A stretch of 64,000 nucleotides of DNA from Adiantum capillus-veneris (taxonomy: Eukaryota > Streptophyta > Polypodiopsida > Polypodiales > Pteridaceae), in the NCBI GenBank assembly GCA_014529385.2, contig CM043942.1:27179969-27243968 (forward strand), given 5' to 3'. The position numbers and the translations under genes are program-made. Shown one piece after another: positions 33,158-46,020 of the stretch (its first letter is position 1; every line of letters begins with the position of its first letter). Under the pieces are notes generated by a model. It worked only from the letters and a program-made list of their open reading frames with translations. It was not told where the DNA came from and did no database searches.

Positions 33158-34480
33158 CTGCTTGTAATGATGTATAGATACATTTCAATTGTCCAAATTG
33201 GAGGCTAATATTTGAAGGAAGCTACAAAAAAGAAATGTGATCAATAGTTAAACATTTCGCCTTGCAATGAAGGGTCACAGACTGAAAATGCAGAGTATAC
33301 GGTGCATGTCATGCAGAAGTGCCATACAAAAGTATGGTGGAAAGTTGGCAATGTGGTCTCTCCAAAAAATTATAAGAAACGAAAGACGTGCCCTGCCTCG
33401 TAGCATTTATGTGTTGTGCCAAGCAAACTCATAGCCATGGGGAATTGGATGTAGATAATGGCTCTTGCAGTGTTGGGGAGAACTGGAGACGTGCTTGTGC
33501 AATCTACTGTTGTGAATATATGTCGTCTCTATTAGACACAAAACACGCGTTAAGATCGATGCTGCATTAGTTCACATGGAAGAAATGTGCAACAGTACGT
33601 TGGTGAGTGCAAGTAAATTTGAAGACAAAAAGAATCCAATGGGCAGTAAACACGAAGTTCAATGGATGACCTGGAAAGGAGAAAATACTCCGTGGCAAAA
33701 AAAAATTCGTCATATTTCAAACACAAAATTAGGAATCGAGATGTGCATAATTATATTAGAATGAATGGATAGTAAAAATTTAATAGTGTGATTAAAAGCG
33801 ATTGTGTCAAAATAAGAGTTAAGGGCACGAACAAGAAGATAAAAGAGAAGCTTTAAGCGCATAAAAGTAATCCCGAGAGACCCTCCTAGGCGATCATTCA
33901 AAAAGACTATAACTAGAAGAATAATTAGAAAATTTAGCATCAAAGTAATTATGCCATTAACCTCAAAGATTTATCCGATGAGTCATGAAGGAGCTTGATG
34001 CAGGAGTGGCAGAAGAACGGACCTTCAGGATCTACAGAAAACATGTCGTCAACTCAAGGTGTAGGGATTGAGTAACAACTCTACCATGACCCCAAGAAGA
34101 AGAAACAATTTTTTTTTGTTTTTAATTTTGATTTTGACCTTTATGGCATGCGAAACAATCCCAAAACACATTTAAGGAAAAGATGCCAAGAATTGCGCAA
34201 GACCCGTGGGGGAAAACTCCCATCACCAAGCGACCTTAGCATGAGCCAACAACGGTAGCAAGCTGCTGCCCGACAATTGCCATGAGTAGCTGACATCGCA
34301 GCAGAGCACGTAGGACTACTGTAGGGCTAACCCAAGCTCGCCAACCACATCAATAGAATTAAACACAGCAACTAGACTTCGTAGTGTGCTAGATGCCTGT
34401 AGGCTAACACCTCCAAATTTGACTACTCTCCTCTGTCATTTCCCTCCTCACATTCAATTATTAATGTAACAGTATCACGT
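33158..34480. other. Spacer between head-to-head hAT copies, no gene recognised
   Basis: Short readings at 33,388-33,764 on the plus strand show Cys and Lys but no motif. Nothing identifiable until the PPR remnants begin at about 34,480. Confidence 0.4.
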
Positions 34481-36260
34481 CCTAGATGGCTTCATGGTTT
34501 GCAAATAAAGCATCCAACATATCTGCCCTCAATTTCATTGGGATGGAAGCGTAGCCTTGAAGACCAAAGCATATGTGATTTCATTCAGAGTGCCTCTCTC
34601 ACTCTGCATCTCTTGAAAACAGCCCAGAGATTCTTGGTCATGCCCTACTCCACATATCTTGCAATCAATGCATTCCAAGAGTTCACATCCTACACAAGAA
34701 GCTCCTCAAGAAGTTTTTGAAGTACACCATATTTGCCATACATGTCAACCAAGGCAATGCTAAGCACAATTTCTTTTTTCAGCAATCCCTGACTAGAGAT
34801 ACTATGCTAAAATCAGCCCAGAGCTTCTTGGCCCTGTTCTTGTTGGGAATATCCCACAATCAATGCGTTCCAAGAGACGAAATTCTAGATAGGAAGCTCG
34901 TCAAGAAATTTTTTGAGCTTTCTATTTGACATACATGTCAACCAAGGATTTTTCAAGTACCACATCTTTTTTTTAAGACCCCTTGTCATAAAAAAATCAT
35001 CGTGAATTCCTTCCGCATATCAGCATCTTGTGTAGTTCCACATGTCTTAAGATGCAAGTGTAGGTGATTGCAATTGGATAAATGCCATCTTTTTGCATCA
35101 ACTGAAAATACCCCAGAGCTTCCTAGCCCTGTTGTTGGGCATATCCCGCAATCAATGCACTCCAAGAGACAACATTCCAAATAGAAAGCTCATGAAGCAA
35201 GTTTGGACGAGTATGCGTGGGGTTTGACCATTTTCACATTCTGGTCAATGTTTGAATTGATCATTCACATGAAGTTGTGGTGTTTTAATCAATGAGTACG
35301 TGTGGGGTTTGACCATTTTTCACATGCCGATCATTGTTTGAATTGATCATCCACATGAAGTTGTGGTGTTTAATCCATGTCATTGATTGAAGAATTTGTG
35401 GTGTTTAATCCATGTCTATTGATTGAAGAAATTTCTTCAGAGAGATTGACATAGGTTACATAATATCTAGCAAAAATAGGGTACGCAACATGTTGATCAA
35501 GGAAATTCCAAGCACATAGTCCCTGTGTAATTAAAGACGTAAGCATAGACTTGAAGACAAAAGCATAGCTGATTTGGAGAGACGCTCTCACTTTTCACTG
35601 CTCTGAAAATAGTCCAAAGCTTCCTGGTCATGCCTTGTTCCACATATCTTGTAATCAGTGTGTTCCAAGAGTTCACATCTGGACAATACGCTTTTCAAGT
35701 AGCTTTGTGCTTTCTAAAGTACACCATATTTGGCATACATGGCGACCAAGGAAATGCCAAGCGTAACTTATTTTTTTAGCAGCCCCTGACTAGCAATATC
35801 GTCATGAATTTTCTTGCCCATATCAGTGTCTTGCATAGTGTCACATGCCTTTGAGACAAAATCATAGGTGATTGCATTTGGAGAGATTTTCTGTCTTTGA
35901 CATTTGATGAAAATAGCTTGGGGATTCCCGGCCCTACCACATTTGGCATACATGTCGACCAAGGCAATGTCAAGCATAACAAATTTTTTTTCAACAGCCC
36001 CTTACTTACAATATCATCTTGAGTTCTTTTGTCCATCTTAGCATCTTCCAAATTTCCACATGCCTTCAAGATGTAAGCATAGGTTATTGCATCTGGAGAG
36101 ATGTACTTGCTTTGCATTAGTTGAAAACAGCCCATAGCTTCCTAGCACCACTTCTGTTTAGCATATTCCGTAGTCAGTGCGTTCTTAGACGTATCATCTC
36201 GTGAAGGCAACTCCTCAAGAACCTTTTAAGCTATTTGAAACACACCGCATCTGGCATCAT
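34480..36260 (-). pseudogene. PPR (pentatricopeptide repeat) gene remnants
   Basis: Several minus-strand readings contain PPR helices: MGCFQLMQSKYISPDAITYA followed by YILKACGNLEDAKMDKRTQD; ALVDMYAKCGRAG with PNAITYDFVSKACDTMQD and KKIHDDIASQGLLKK; and, near 34,720, further LVDMYGKYG-like text. Spacing of about 35 residues and the DAITY, KACG and LVDMYAKCG phrases fit the P-L-S class of plant organelle RNA-binding proteins. The frame changes many times and an 84-bp duplication interrupts it at 35,210-35,380. It is a chain of dead repeats, held between two hAT 5' regions. Confidence 0.8.
35210..35380. repeat. 84-bp tandem duplication in the PPR remnant
   Basis: Two copies of a unit beginning GAGTAYGYGTGGGGTTTGAC and ending GAAGTTGTGGTGTTT lie side by side, followed by a shorter partial copy (GTGGTGTTTAATCCATGTC twice). 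Confidence 0.75.
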
Positions 36261-37802
36261 GGATTTCATTAACGTAATCGCAATATGTGATTATGTTAAT
36301 AACTCTAGTATTTACACAAGAAAATCACGTGATCTTCTTAATTGTTAACTGATCTTGATGGTGACCTGCAGAAACCAATAGAGCCGGTAGGTCTGCCGGG
36401 CTTTTTCATTTTCCCGGAGGGCCCTCCGGACCGCTAGGGTTTTCCCGGCAAGCCCACCGGGAAAATGAAAAAGCCCGATAGGCCCGACTGTATATAGTAA
36501 ACCTCTTCCTACTTTGGCATTTTAACAAGGAAAACCCTTGGGGAGTGTATTCGAGCACCGCGTATAGTCATGTCCTTGTGAATTGACCTAATGTTACAGA
36601 GTCACAGGTCCTATTCTTTGGGTCGAACGTGATTCTTAATTCGGTAAGCACTTCTAGAAATATTTAAACCCTCCACCAAACATAAAGGTACGAAACCAAA
36701 ACAATTGAGAATTTGGAGAGTCATGCTCATTGTGAAGAAGCCATTGGTCCATAAAAGGGTTGTAGTTGGTTTTAGAAGATGAGCATATTTAAATAACGAG
36801 TTGATAGTCAAGGGTCGAATGCCTTGTACTAGTGTACTAGGTATATAAAGATCCTTGAAGTCTTGCATCTTTCACCATCATAGATTTGAATTGATATACA
36901 TTTCCATTGCACAATATGAGAGCTATAATCCTTATTGGGTGAAATCCGCTTTTATATATTGAATTGGATGCATAAGGGGGCTACAATCCTTGATTGGGTA
37001 CAAGTAATCCTCAATTGTGTAATTGTATTGAAGATTCCATTGCCTTGTTTTATAAATTGGTTTATATAGGGAGTGAATTATGTATTATAATTAAAAGATT
37101 GTTAGTCTTGCATCTTTCACCATCATAGATTTGAATTGATATACATTTCCAATGCACAATATGAGAGCTATAATCCTTAATTGGGTGAAATTCGCTTTTA
37201 TATATTGAATTGGATGCATAAGGGGGCTACAATCCTTGATTGGGTACAAGTAGTCCTCAATTGTGTAATTGTATTGAAGATTTCATTGCCTTGTTTTATA
37301 AATTGGTTTATATAGGGAGTGAACTATGTGTTATAATTAAAAGATTGTTAGTGCATGAGATGGTCAATCATCGATATTATTTCTTGCATGTGTGTTTTGC
37401 AAATAATTATCATCATTTCAATGTAAATGTTGATGATTCTTTGTAGCATGTGAAAATAGTTGTGTCTTATTGGTTTCATATCCCAGAGGATATATAACTA
37501 ATCATTATATTTATAATTGCATTGACAATTTCATATTATTTTTGTATCCATATAATGCCATGTAGAGAGTGCATTGCAAAGTGTATGTTCTCTCAGTGTC
37601 GATATGTGGAATTGACTAGAGTACATTGCAAATCTCATATTGTGTAGATTTGATTGCTTTCTTAGTGATTTTTTTTCTAATATATATTGGAAAAAAATTT
37701 ATTCATTTTAACTGAACATCTAGTTCTCATGTCTGCAGCATTAAATTGAAAGCAATGGAGAAAAATGTTGACACAAGTGATACGAAGAAGGCAAAGAATT
37801 AA
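36261..37802 (+). mobile_element. Second hAT copy, 5' end, truncated (right arm of inverted repeat)
   Basis: Reverse complement of 31,943-33,157 leads into ATG 37755 with MEKNVDTSDTKKAKN then TAA at 37800, matching the hAT start at 31942 (MEQNVGTSGTKKPKN). Beyond 37,802 the hAT similarity fades quickly and gypsy sequence appears by 38.1 kb, so the rest of this copy is deleted. Confidence 0.8.
36862..37350. repeat. 245-bp tandem duplication inside the second hAT 5' region
   Basis: Copies start CTTGCATCTTTCACCATCAT at 36862 and 37107 and differ at only a few positions, for example ATCCTTATTGGG against ATCCTTAATTGGG. The other hAT arm has only one copy. Confidence 0.9.
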
Positions 37803-38129
37803 AAAGCCCCTAGCTCAAAAAAATTATCTCCCAGATTTGGCCTGACAAACAAACTTAATGTTGGAGTATAACTTGGCCTAAACAAGTAGAAGTTTAGCTA
37901 GACAATTTCTTCAAAATCCTTACAAATTTTCCATTGGTTCATAAGCTCTAAAACACAATCATTCAATTCTACAGATTACAGAAGTTGTTTTTTGAGAATG
38001 AGAAATACTCAAAATTTCCAGATTTATTGAAGCGAATGATGGATGGAAGTAGAGTGATCATATTTATGGAAACAAAAAGAGGTTGTGATTAAGTTACTAG
38101 ACAACTTCCAATGGATGAATTTGCAACTT

Positions 38130-39369
38130 TATCTATCCATGATGATAAGAGTCAAGCTGAACGAGATTGGCTTCTTTTTTAATTTAGATCTAGCAATAGC
38201 CCTAAAATGACAATGTAGCAGATGTTGCAACTTGGGTGGTTTACTCCAGCCATTGCCTATCCCAAATTCACCATGGGAGAGTATATCCATGGATTTTATC
38301 TTTGGGTTACCCAAGTCTATCCATGGGAATACGGGAATATGGAAATAGTCGATAGGTTTAGCAACCAAGCACACTTTATTCTTGTCAAAAATACTATTAA
38401 GGCACACCAAATGGCCCTTCTCTTCATATCACAGATTTTCAAACACCATGGATTGCCAACATCCATCGTGTCAGATAGAGATCCTAGAATGACCAATAAT
38501 TTTTGGAAAGGTCTCTTTGAAAATCTAGGAACAAGATTGAATTTCTCTTCAGCCTATCATCCACAAACGGATGGCCAAAGTGAGATAGCCAATCTTACGA
38601 TACTCAATCTACTAAAGAATTATGTTACCAAAGTAGATCAACACTCACAATGGGAAAAGTACTTACCTCTTGTTGAGTATGCATACAATAATACTGTACA
38701 TACTTCTATGGGAAAAGCACCTTTTGAAATAATTGGGGGAAGACCTAAAAGTCCCTTGCTACTTAAAGTACATGGGAAGATCTTCATTATCGATGAGTAT
38801 AGCCGTGACCTACAAGAATATTTTCAAAAGATTAAGGAGGCTATATTTATCTCTCAACAAAGGCAAAAATCTTATGCTGACAAGCACATAAGGGCCTTAA
38901 CATTCAAAGAAAATGATTGGGTATTACTTAAGTTTCCTAAGGCTTGATTCGGGCAAACAACAAGCAAAACTCTTACGGGCTATCAAAAGTATTATGCTAA
39001 ATTAGCAAAAAGATAGCATGGTCTTTTCAAATCTTGAATCCAATCAATGAGATGGATTATCAACTCAAGTTGCCCAACCATTGGCTCATACATAATGCTT
39101 TTCATGTGAGCCTACTTAAGCCCTACAAAGAAGATCCACCTAGTGAACCAATTATTGAAGACCCTCCCAAAACCGAAGACCAAGAAGAGGTGCTACAACC
39201 CGAAGGTATCCTTCAGCATGAAGACAAGGTACTATGGCATGGTAAGATTCTCCGACGGTATCTTATTAAGTTCAAAAATTATCCTTTTGAAGATGCTAGA
39301 TGGATGCAAGGAATACAGCTTAAGGATAGTATGAACCTTGTCAATGCTGACAATGCTACACTAGAGTAA
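38130..39369 (+). pseudogene. Gypsy integrase core and chromodomain remnant
   Basis: The 38222-38947 reading has the integrase core from VDRFSNQAHFI, then TSIVSDRDPRMTNNFWKGLF with the second catalytic Asp, and AYHPQTDGQSEIANLT with the catalytic Glu (family form is QTDGQTE). Upstream, [15 protein letters not shown] with the first Asp is in another frame. After a break at 38,945-39,033 comes LPNHWLIHNAFHVSLLKPYK and then a chromodomain, ILRRYLIKFKNYPFEDARW. A C-terminal chromodomain defines chromoviruses and steers integration to modified chromatin. Family matches gypsy B and D. Confidence 0.88.
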
Positions 39370-40014
39370 GCAAACGTACAAATTTCTTTCAAATGATCAA
39401 TGTTTTTTTCTTAGAAGACTAATTCAATTTTTATTTTGCACACATTTAAATAGTATGCATGCTTACAATCATGTTTGTGATGAAAACGTCTCTCAAACAT
39501 CGAGAAGAAGTTGTCACTCTACTTGGGAGAATGAAATGGACTAAAGAGCAGACATGCTTGTGGCAACTATGTCTCCCAAGCACCAAATGGATTAGTCATA
39601 CATCTTGGAAAGATATCGTAGGGTAAAAAGGGATCCTCTACCCGCTAAGCCAGATTGGCTGATGACTACGGCTTTATCTCTTCTACCTCATAGTCGATGA
39701 CGACTATGCTTTCAAGAAAGAGGTAATGTCATAATATCTAATATCTAACCAGCCCAAATGATTTTCTCATATTAAACTGATCATTTAATGTGGGAGAATA
39801 AATGGGAACAAGGGTTAGAATATAGACATGTGCCTACAAATCTATCTCAACATAGGGCCAATGGTAAAGGGACCCAAATGAGAGATGGTATGTCATAGAG
39901 CAAGGCTAACCAATGGAGCTTAAAAGACCTTAGGGTTAGCTTCATCGAAGACCTCCAAAGGCTAGTGTTAAAAAGTCCTTTGACGTTAGGTAAGCTAGGG
40001 TTGAGTTTGTGGTG
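39370..40014. other. Downstream of the chromovirus remnant, possible LTR start
   Basis: After a purine stretch (CAAGAAAGAGG) the sequence reads TGTCATAATATC at about 39,727, a plausible LTR start. No partner LTR is present in the window to confirm it. No gene recognised. Confidence 0.3.
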
Positions 40015-40213
40015 GGAACCCGACCCAAGCTTAAGGTGCTTGAGGTGCTTGGCATGCTTCATGACTAAGGTGCTTGAGGTGATTGTCGTGCTTGATCACT
40101 AAGATGCTTGAGGTGCTTGTCGTGCTTGTCGACTAGGGAGCCTGAGGTGCTTGTGGGAACACTACCCAAGCTTGAGGTGCTTTGTCATGCTTGCTGACTA
40201 AGGTGCTTGGGGG
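40015..40213. repeat. Tandem repeat built on GCTTGAGGTGCTTG
   Basis: About four or five copies of a roughly 43-bp unit containing AAGGTGCTTGAGGTGCTTG, a TCGTGCTTG variant and GACTAAGGTG, with length drift between copies. Confidence 0.85.
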
Positions 40214-41340
40214 TAAGGTGTGAAAAAGTCAAGAACTATCCCTACAAGGAGGGGGCGAGCCCTAGAAGAGGGGGGTAGAGAGAGAACACACACACTCTCA
40301 CACAAGGTAAGCTTGGTTCAAAGAAAGCATATAGGAAACTTGTCAAGTTCCTCCTCATGTTTCCCTCATGGTGTGCCTAAAGCCTATCGGTTAGCCTCCC
40401 AAGGGGTCCTTGATAATTTAGAAGATTTAATTAATTTTTGCATTTATCAAGTCCTCTCGCTCAATGGGAAAAGGGGGACACTTGTCCCAAGGCTACCCTT
40501 GTTGCTTGATATGCCCCTACATGTGATTGGCTAGGCCTGGAGAGGTCCAATGATCTTTAATCATGAGCTACAAGGGGGGGTCGACCAAAGCAAGCTAGGG
40601 GGTTTCTTGAGGGGTATACTCTCCCACACACACTCACACACTCTCTCATTCTGGGAAGTGCAAAGTGCAAGAGCTCCATCTCGGTTTCCAAGCTAGTAGA
40701 GAATTTGAGAGCCTACACAACACTCTTGGCTATGGAATGAAAATCAACCCAAGAGCCATGCTTCAATGCTTAAGCTTGCCATCTTCTCCATCTTCATTAC
40801 TATGCTATTATGTATGCTAGCAAGAAGAGTGATGATAAGTGAAAAACTAATTCTTTTTCCTATGAAATGTTTCTTCTTCCTCTTCCCTACCCTCATTCCC
40901 CGCTAGCTCTCTCCACCTTCGAACGTGTTTGAGGCCTTGGGACTAAGACTTAAGATAGTTAATGCTTTCCACAAAGTTTATGTTATGCTCATGATGCATG
41001 AAGTTTTCCATCTTCATTGCATCACCTAGGTCACAAGGAACACAAAGATTGTATTGTACAATGTTGTCATGTTCTCTAGACTCTCTCTCTTGCAAAAGTA
41101 TTGTTCATGCCAAGTTAACTAAATGCTATGTTTATGTTGCTACCATCAATTAAGTTCACCATCTATGCTCACAAAGTATTTTCACAAAAGTACTTTCTCT
41201 AATTCTCGCTACTCTCAAAGTCAATAGGCCATTTCCATTACAAGGTGTGATTAATTTAATGATAGAATATCAATCATTTTTTTATACAATTTTTCATGAA
41301 AAATAACAAATGCATGCTTTGAATTAGTTTTTAGGAAAAT
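40214..41340. other. Gap without recognised gene
   Basis: Includes runs of CACACACTCTCTC and TTCTTCCTCTTCCC and a short plus-strand reading at 40,220-40,534 with no motif. Possibly LTR sequence of the chromovirus remnant. Confidence 0.35.
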
Positions 41341-41412
41341 AGATTGAAGTACTCATTGGAGCTATACATAGAGTCCACACCTATGCCCCAACTATGCTAT
41401 ATATATGTAAAA

Positions 41413-41475
41413 GCTATATATATAAGAGCCCACACCTATGCTATATATAACATAGGTGTGGGCTCTATATATAGC
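41413..41475. repeat. Strong 63-bp hairpin
   Basis: Arms AGAGCCCACACCTATG (41425-41440) and CATAGGTGTGGGCTCT (41451-41466) are perfect inverted repeats around a 10-base loop, and the pairing extends outward through TATATA to GCTATATA and TATATAGC. A third, diverged copy of the arm (AGAGTCCACACCTATG) lies at about 41,371-41,386. Confidence 0.9.
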
Positions 41476-41632
41476 TCCGACAATACTCAAATTTCCATAT
41501 TTTGGCTCTATATCATTGCACGATAATGCTCAAGGCATTAACGGTGGTTATAAGCTCTCTCCCTTTCTAACATCCACCTTCACACATTTTCTTCTATTGT
41601 TGTTCTAAAAATTTATCGGTGCAAGTAGTGTC

Positions 41633-41824
41633 TTGTGTTGTAAGGAGTGCGAGAGTGCTTTTTCCATTGAAAACTACTTTAAAGAAGAGCTCTTTTATTG
41701 TGCTCTTTGCTCAACATGTCTTCACAGCAAGAGAGCTCGTTGCCACCACTATATAAAGCCTTTCAAAATATGTGATGAATGCATGGATGTAGTCACTCGG
41801 GTGAAATGCATGCATGGTATTTGA
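41633..41824 (+). CDS. Small Cys-rich reading, possible zinc-binding peptide
   Basis: Sixty-three codons with CCKECESAF, FYCALCSTCLHS, ARCHHYIK and ICDECMDV give four CxxC or CxC-type pairs plus His. The pattern suggests zinc binding. There is no ATG in frame near its start, only TTG, so it may be a piece of a longer, lost exon. I do not recognise the family. Confidence 0.3.
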   Translation: MCCKECESAFSIENYFKEELFYCALCSTCLHSKRARCHHYIKPFKICDECMDVVTRVKCMHGI

Positions 41825-41829
41825 GGGAA

Positions 41830-42885
<1,056 letters not shown>

Positions 42886-43161
42886 TCCCGACTGTAGTGT
42901 AACTTTCCCAATTGAAAATGGAAAAATCCCGGTTTGTTATTCCATTAGACCTTGATTTAATTTCAAGGTACAAAAATAGGGCATTAACTTTAGTTATAAA
43001 TCCTAGAGAGAGACCCTAGATTCGATAAATTTCTACTTTGCTCTTAAAAACCAAGGCCAAGAAAATGGTTTTTCCCGAACAGTGGGGGGTAGGAGTATAG
43101 GACGCCAACATGGTAGAATTGAAACTATTACAACAATAAAGCACAATAGCGGTCACATTAG

Positions 43162-43243
<82 letters not shown>
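42886..43243 (+). repeat. Dispersed repeat with CT tract, copy 2
   Basis: Same order of words as copies 1 and 3 up to GGTCACATTAG, then a CT tract at 43,168-43,243. The second segment found in the other copies is missing here. Confidence 0.88.
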
Positions 43244-43246
<3 letters not shown>

Positions 43247-44312
43247 ACATGCTTTTTGCATAATTCTTATTGCAGTTCATTGATGCTTTATCCACTTGCT
43301 TGTTTTATAATTTTGCACATTTCTTCCTTTAGTTTGGTTTACCTGCATGTTGTCTTCAGAACTATACACTCAATGTTGATCAACATCTGCACATATTAAT
43401 TATAGATGCAAGTATTTGCATATGATTGCTAACCAATGCATGTAATGTAGTACAATAGTGAATGCACCTTGTGTATCTTTACTTTAGTCCTAAATACACT
43501 ACAACACATCATGCAAAAATCAATGCAGATACCGACAAGACAAGCCTTCTTTTAAAAGTAAAATACATTGGATTAAGCATCGTAATAAATGCCGAAATTG
43601 TAATGTTGATATATATACCGGTATTCACTTTCGAAATACACACAGTTATACGTGCCAAAAGTTTTATCTGATATCGAAGCTTCTTTCGAGGCCTATACCA
43701 GCACATATACCGAACTCTGTTCCGGCAACGAAACCTGCAAAAACAAATTTGGACAGAGAGGGCTTGGAACTGATGTTGCATGTACTGCAACAACAGAAAA
43801 CAACCCTCTCTACCCAAAGGAAGAGAGCACAAGTAGCCGCACTCCACCTACAAGTTGACGCTAAAGAGCGGGTGTATACAGATTAGCAAAATTGTAAACA
43901 GAACAAAACCACAAAATCAAAAGCTTAATCATGACAAGTTCTCAAAAGCATAACCACAACATCGACTCCCAAATCATAGGCACAATGGCATAACCATAAA
44001 CATAACCATAATCTACTTGCCAAACCATAACTATCACATAATTGCCATACCATCACTGAAGACCATAACCATAACTTGATTGTCAAACCCTAACCATACC
44101 ATGATTTCCATACTATCATTGCAAAACCATAACCATAACTTGATTTCCAAACCATGACCAAAACCTCTGTGCCATATCATAACCATAACCTTTGTTCCAT
44201 ACCATAGTTGTGAAACAAATCATAATCACAAATGGACGCAAAACCATAAACATAAGCACTACAAAACTGTACATGCAAACAATCACTGAGTAAGACTGTA
44301 TCAAGAAGACCG

Positions 44313-45420
44313 TCATGGTAATGCCTCCCAATTGACGTCCTCTCCCTCCTCCTGCAGCAGCTGGGTCAAAAGGGCTACAAGTCCATTCTTATACCCATAC
44401 TTCTCCTCTCGGCGTATCAAAAGGCGCTTCACACCAACTTCCTACAAAATTATGGTTTAATCATGAGATAAATCTTCAAACTTCATATATATTTTCAACA
44501 ATGCAAAGCATACATATAATAGTTACAAACTCATGTCGAAGTGTGTTGTAGCCTCCAGTCCCAAGATGTGATGCTCCAGCAGACTCCAAACGTCCTCTGG
44601 CTGCATCTCTCTACTGTTGAAATCTGTCTGGATTGTCTTGTGTCTCTCGTGCAATCCCCACCCACTCCTCTGCATCCAACCATGCCGGACTTGGACTGTC
44701 GGAATTGTATTTGTCTCTTGCCTCTAATTGATGATGTGACATTGTGGCCTTTGCCACGTCCAAAATTCAATCATTCAAGACTCGATCGTACCCCTTCGTC
44801 GGCCTGTACTCTCTTGAATGGCATCGACGATGTAACTCTTTCTTTCATCATTTGGATTATCCCAAACCTCCATCACAGAGTGACCAAACTGAACTGTATA
44901 TAGCTGTCGAATCCTCTGTCGCATGACCTTTTTGACCCTATCTGCGACAATAGCCCCATCCCTGCTCTTGTACACCTTGCTAGGATCATGCTTGTGTGAT
45001 CCCCAAGGTGTACATGGTGTCCCAATCGGTGAACTATCTACTGAAGAGAGTGGGGAATGCTCTCTTGGTAGTATGGATGCATCGGTAGAATCGCTACCAC
45101 AGCAATCACTGCCTCTAGAACGACGCCTACCTCGTCTCAAGGATGAACCAACCATCGGTGTATGGTTGCACACTAGTCCTAGGTGTAGGGGCCACACTCG
45201 ACTGAGGTGTGGGCCCGTCATTGTAGGGACCACACTAGTCCTAGGCGTAGGGTCGATCATAAAAGGTCTAGAGAAACCTGTTGCCCAAAGATTCTGTGCC
45301 ATCGCGATCTGCTCTAGTGTGAACTGTGTCAAAAGGAGACCCATCTGCTCGGGTGACATGCTGGCCAGAGTGATAGGAAAACTAAAACTAGGAGAGTATG
45401 GCTCATCGTCATCAGCCATG
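44313..45420 (-). pseudogene. CACTA-associated ORF (Ptta/En/Spm-type), decayed
   Basis: ATG 45420 starts MADDDEPYSPSFSFPITLAS, with a Ser/Pro-rich N-terminus and a basic segment GRRRSRGSDC. Around 44,830-44,900 is RIRQLYTVQFGHSVMEVW. Then, across frame damage, WLDAEEWVGIARETQD and SHLGTGGYNTLRHEF, and after an intron a last exon 44441-44313 with EVGVKRLLIRREEKYGYKNG and a stop at 44313. The HxGTGGY and following block resembles the second protein of plant En/Spm elements, a DNA-binding accessory. Stops in the middle show decay. Position inside a CACTA element supports the reading. Confidence 0.5.
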
Positions 45421-45589
45421 GCTACAAATATATAAATAACACCCACAAAATATGTTAGCTTACAAAAGAAATGCTTAATCAATACAAATAACAAATAAAT
45501 GAATCGCCAGCACAAATGAATGAATCTAAAGTGTATTTTAGACTAATAAAAAGAGTTTTACAAAAGAGTTCCTAGCAAAAATCATTAAT

Positions 45590-46020
45590 TTATCTCTCGT
45601 CTTCTATGAGATCTGATGCACCAAAGATGCCAATCTCAATCTGTACTTCTACATCTTTGTCATTAAACCCTACTTCTTCCTTGCTCTCCGCATCAGCTTC
45701 AGTATTTGACACTTCATCTCTAGGTTCAGGCATATGCTCACCCCACTGACCTCTAGCTCAAAATCCAAACTTATATCATTTGTTGGCACTGCACTTTGTT
45801 CATGAATCACCTCTTCAACCTCAACGTCCAATCCTTTAGAGACTTGCTTGCTCTATGGGGCAACTTGAACAACAAAGAGCCAGCGCAGTTTAGACAGATC
45901 ATTTTCATCATTTTCTCTCCACAGGGGTGGATCTAATGTGAGAACAACTTGTTCACAATGCTCCAAAAGTACGAATGTATCCTACGCATCCGTACACACC
46001 CACCTAGAGTTCACTTGATT
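45590..46020 (-). pseudogene. Possible CACTA transposase C-terminal remnant
   Basis: On the minus strand a reading with VNQVNSRWVCTDA, then FVLLEHCEQVVLTLDPPLW and KLRWLFVVQV, followed by an acidic tail ending at about 45,593 (SKEEVGFNDKDVEV). The C-terminus of CACTA transposases often has a similar QV-F/V-x-x-DP segment and acidic tail. Stops and frame changes are present. Assignment is tentative. Confidence 0.35.

Noticed and set aside
44541-45435. Plus-strand readings of 120 and 170 codons
   Set aside because: They lie opposite the CACTA-associated ORF and show no recognisable domain.
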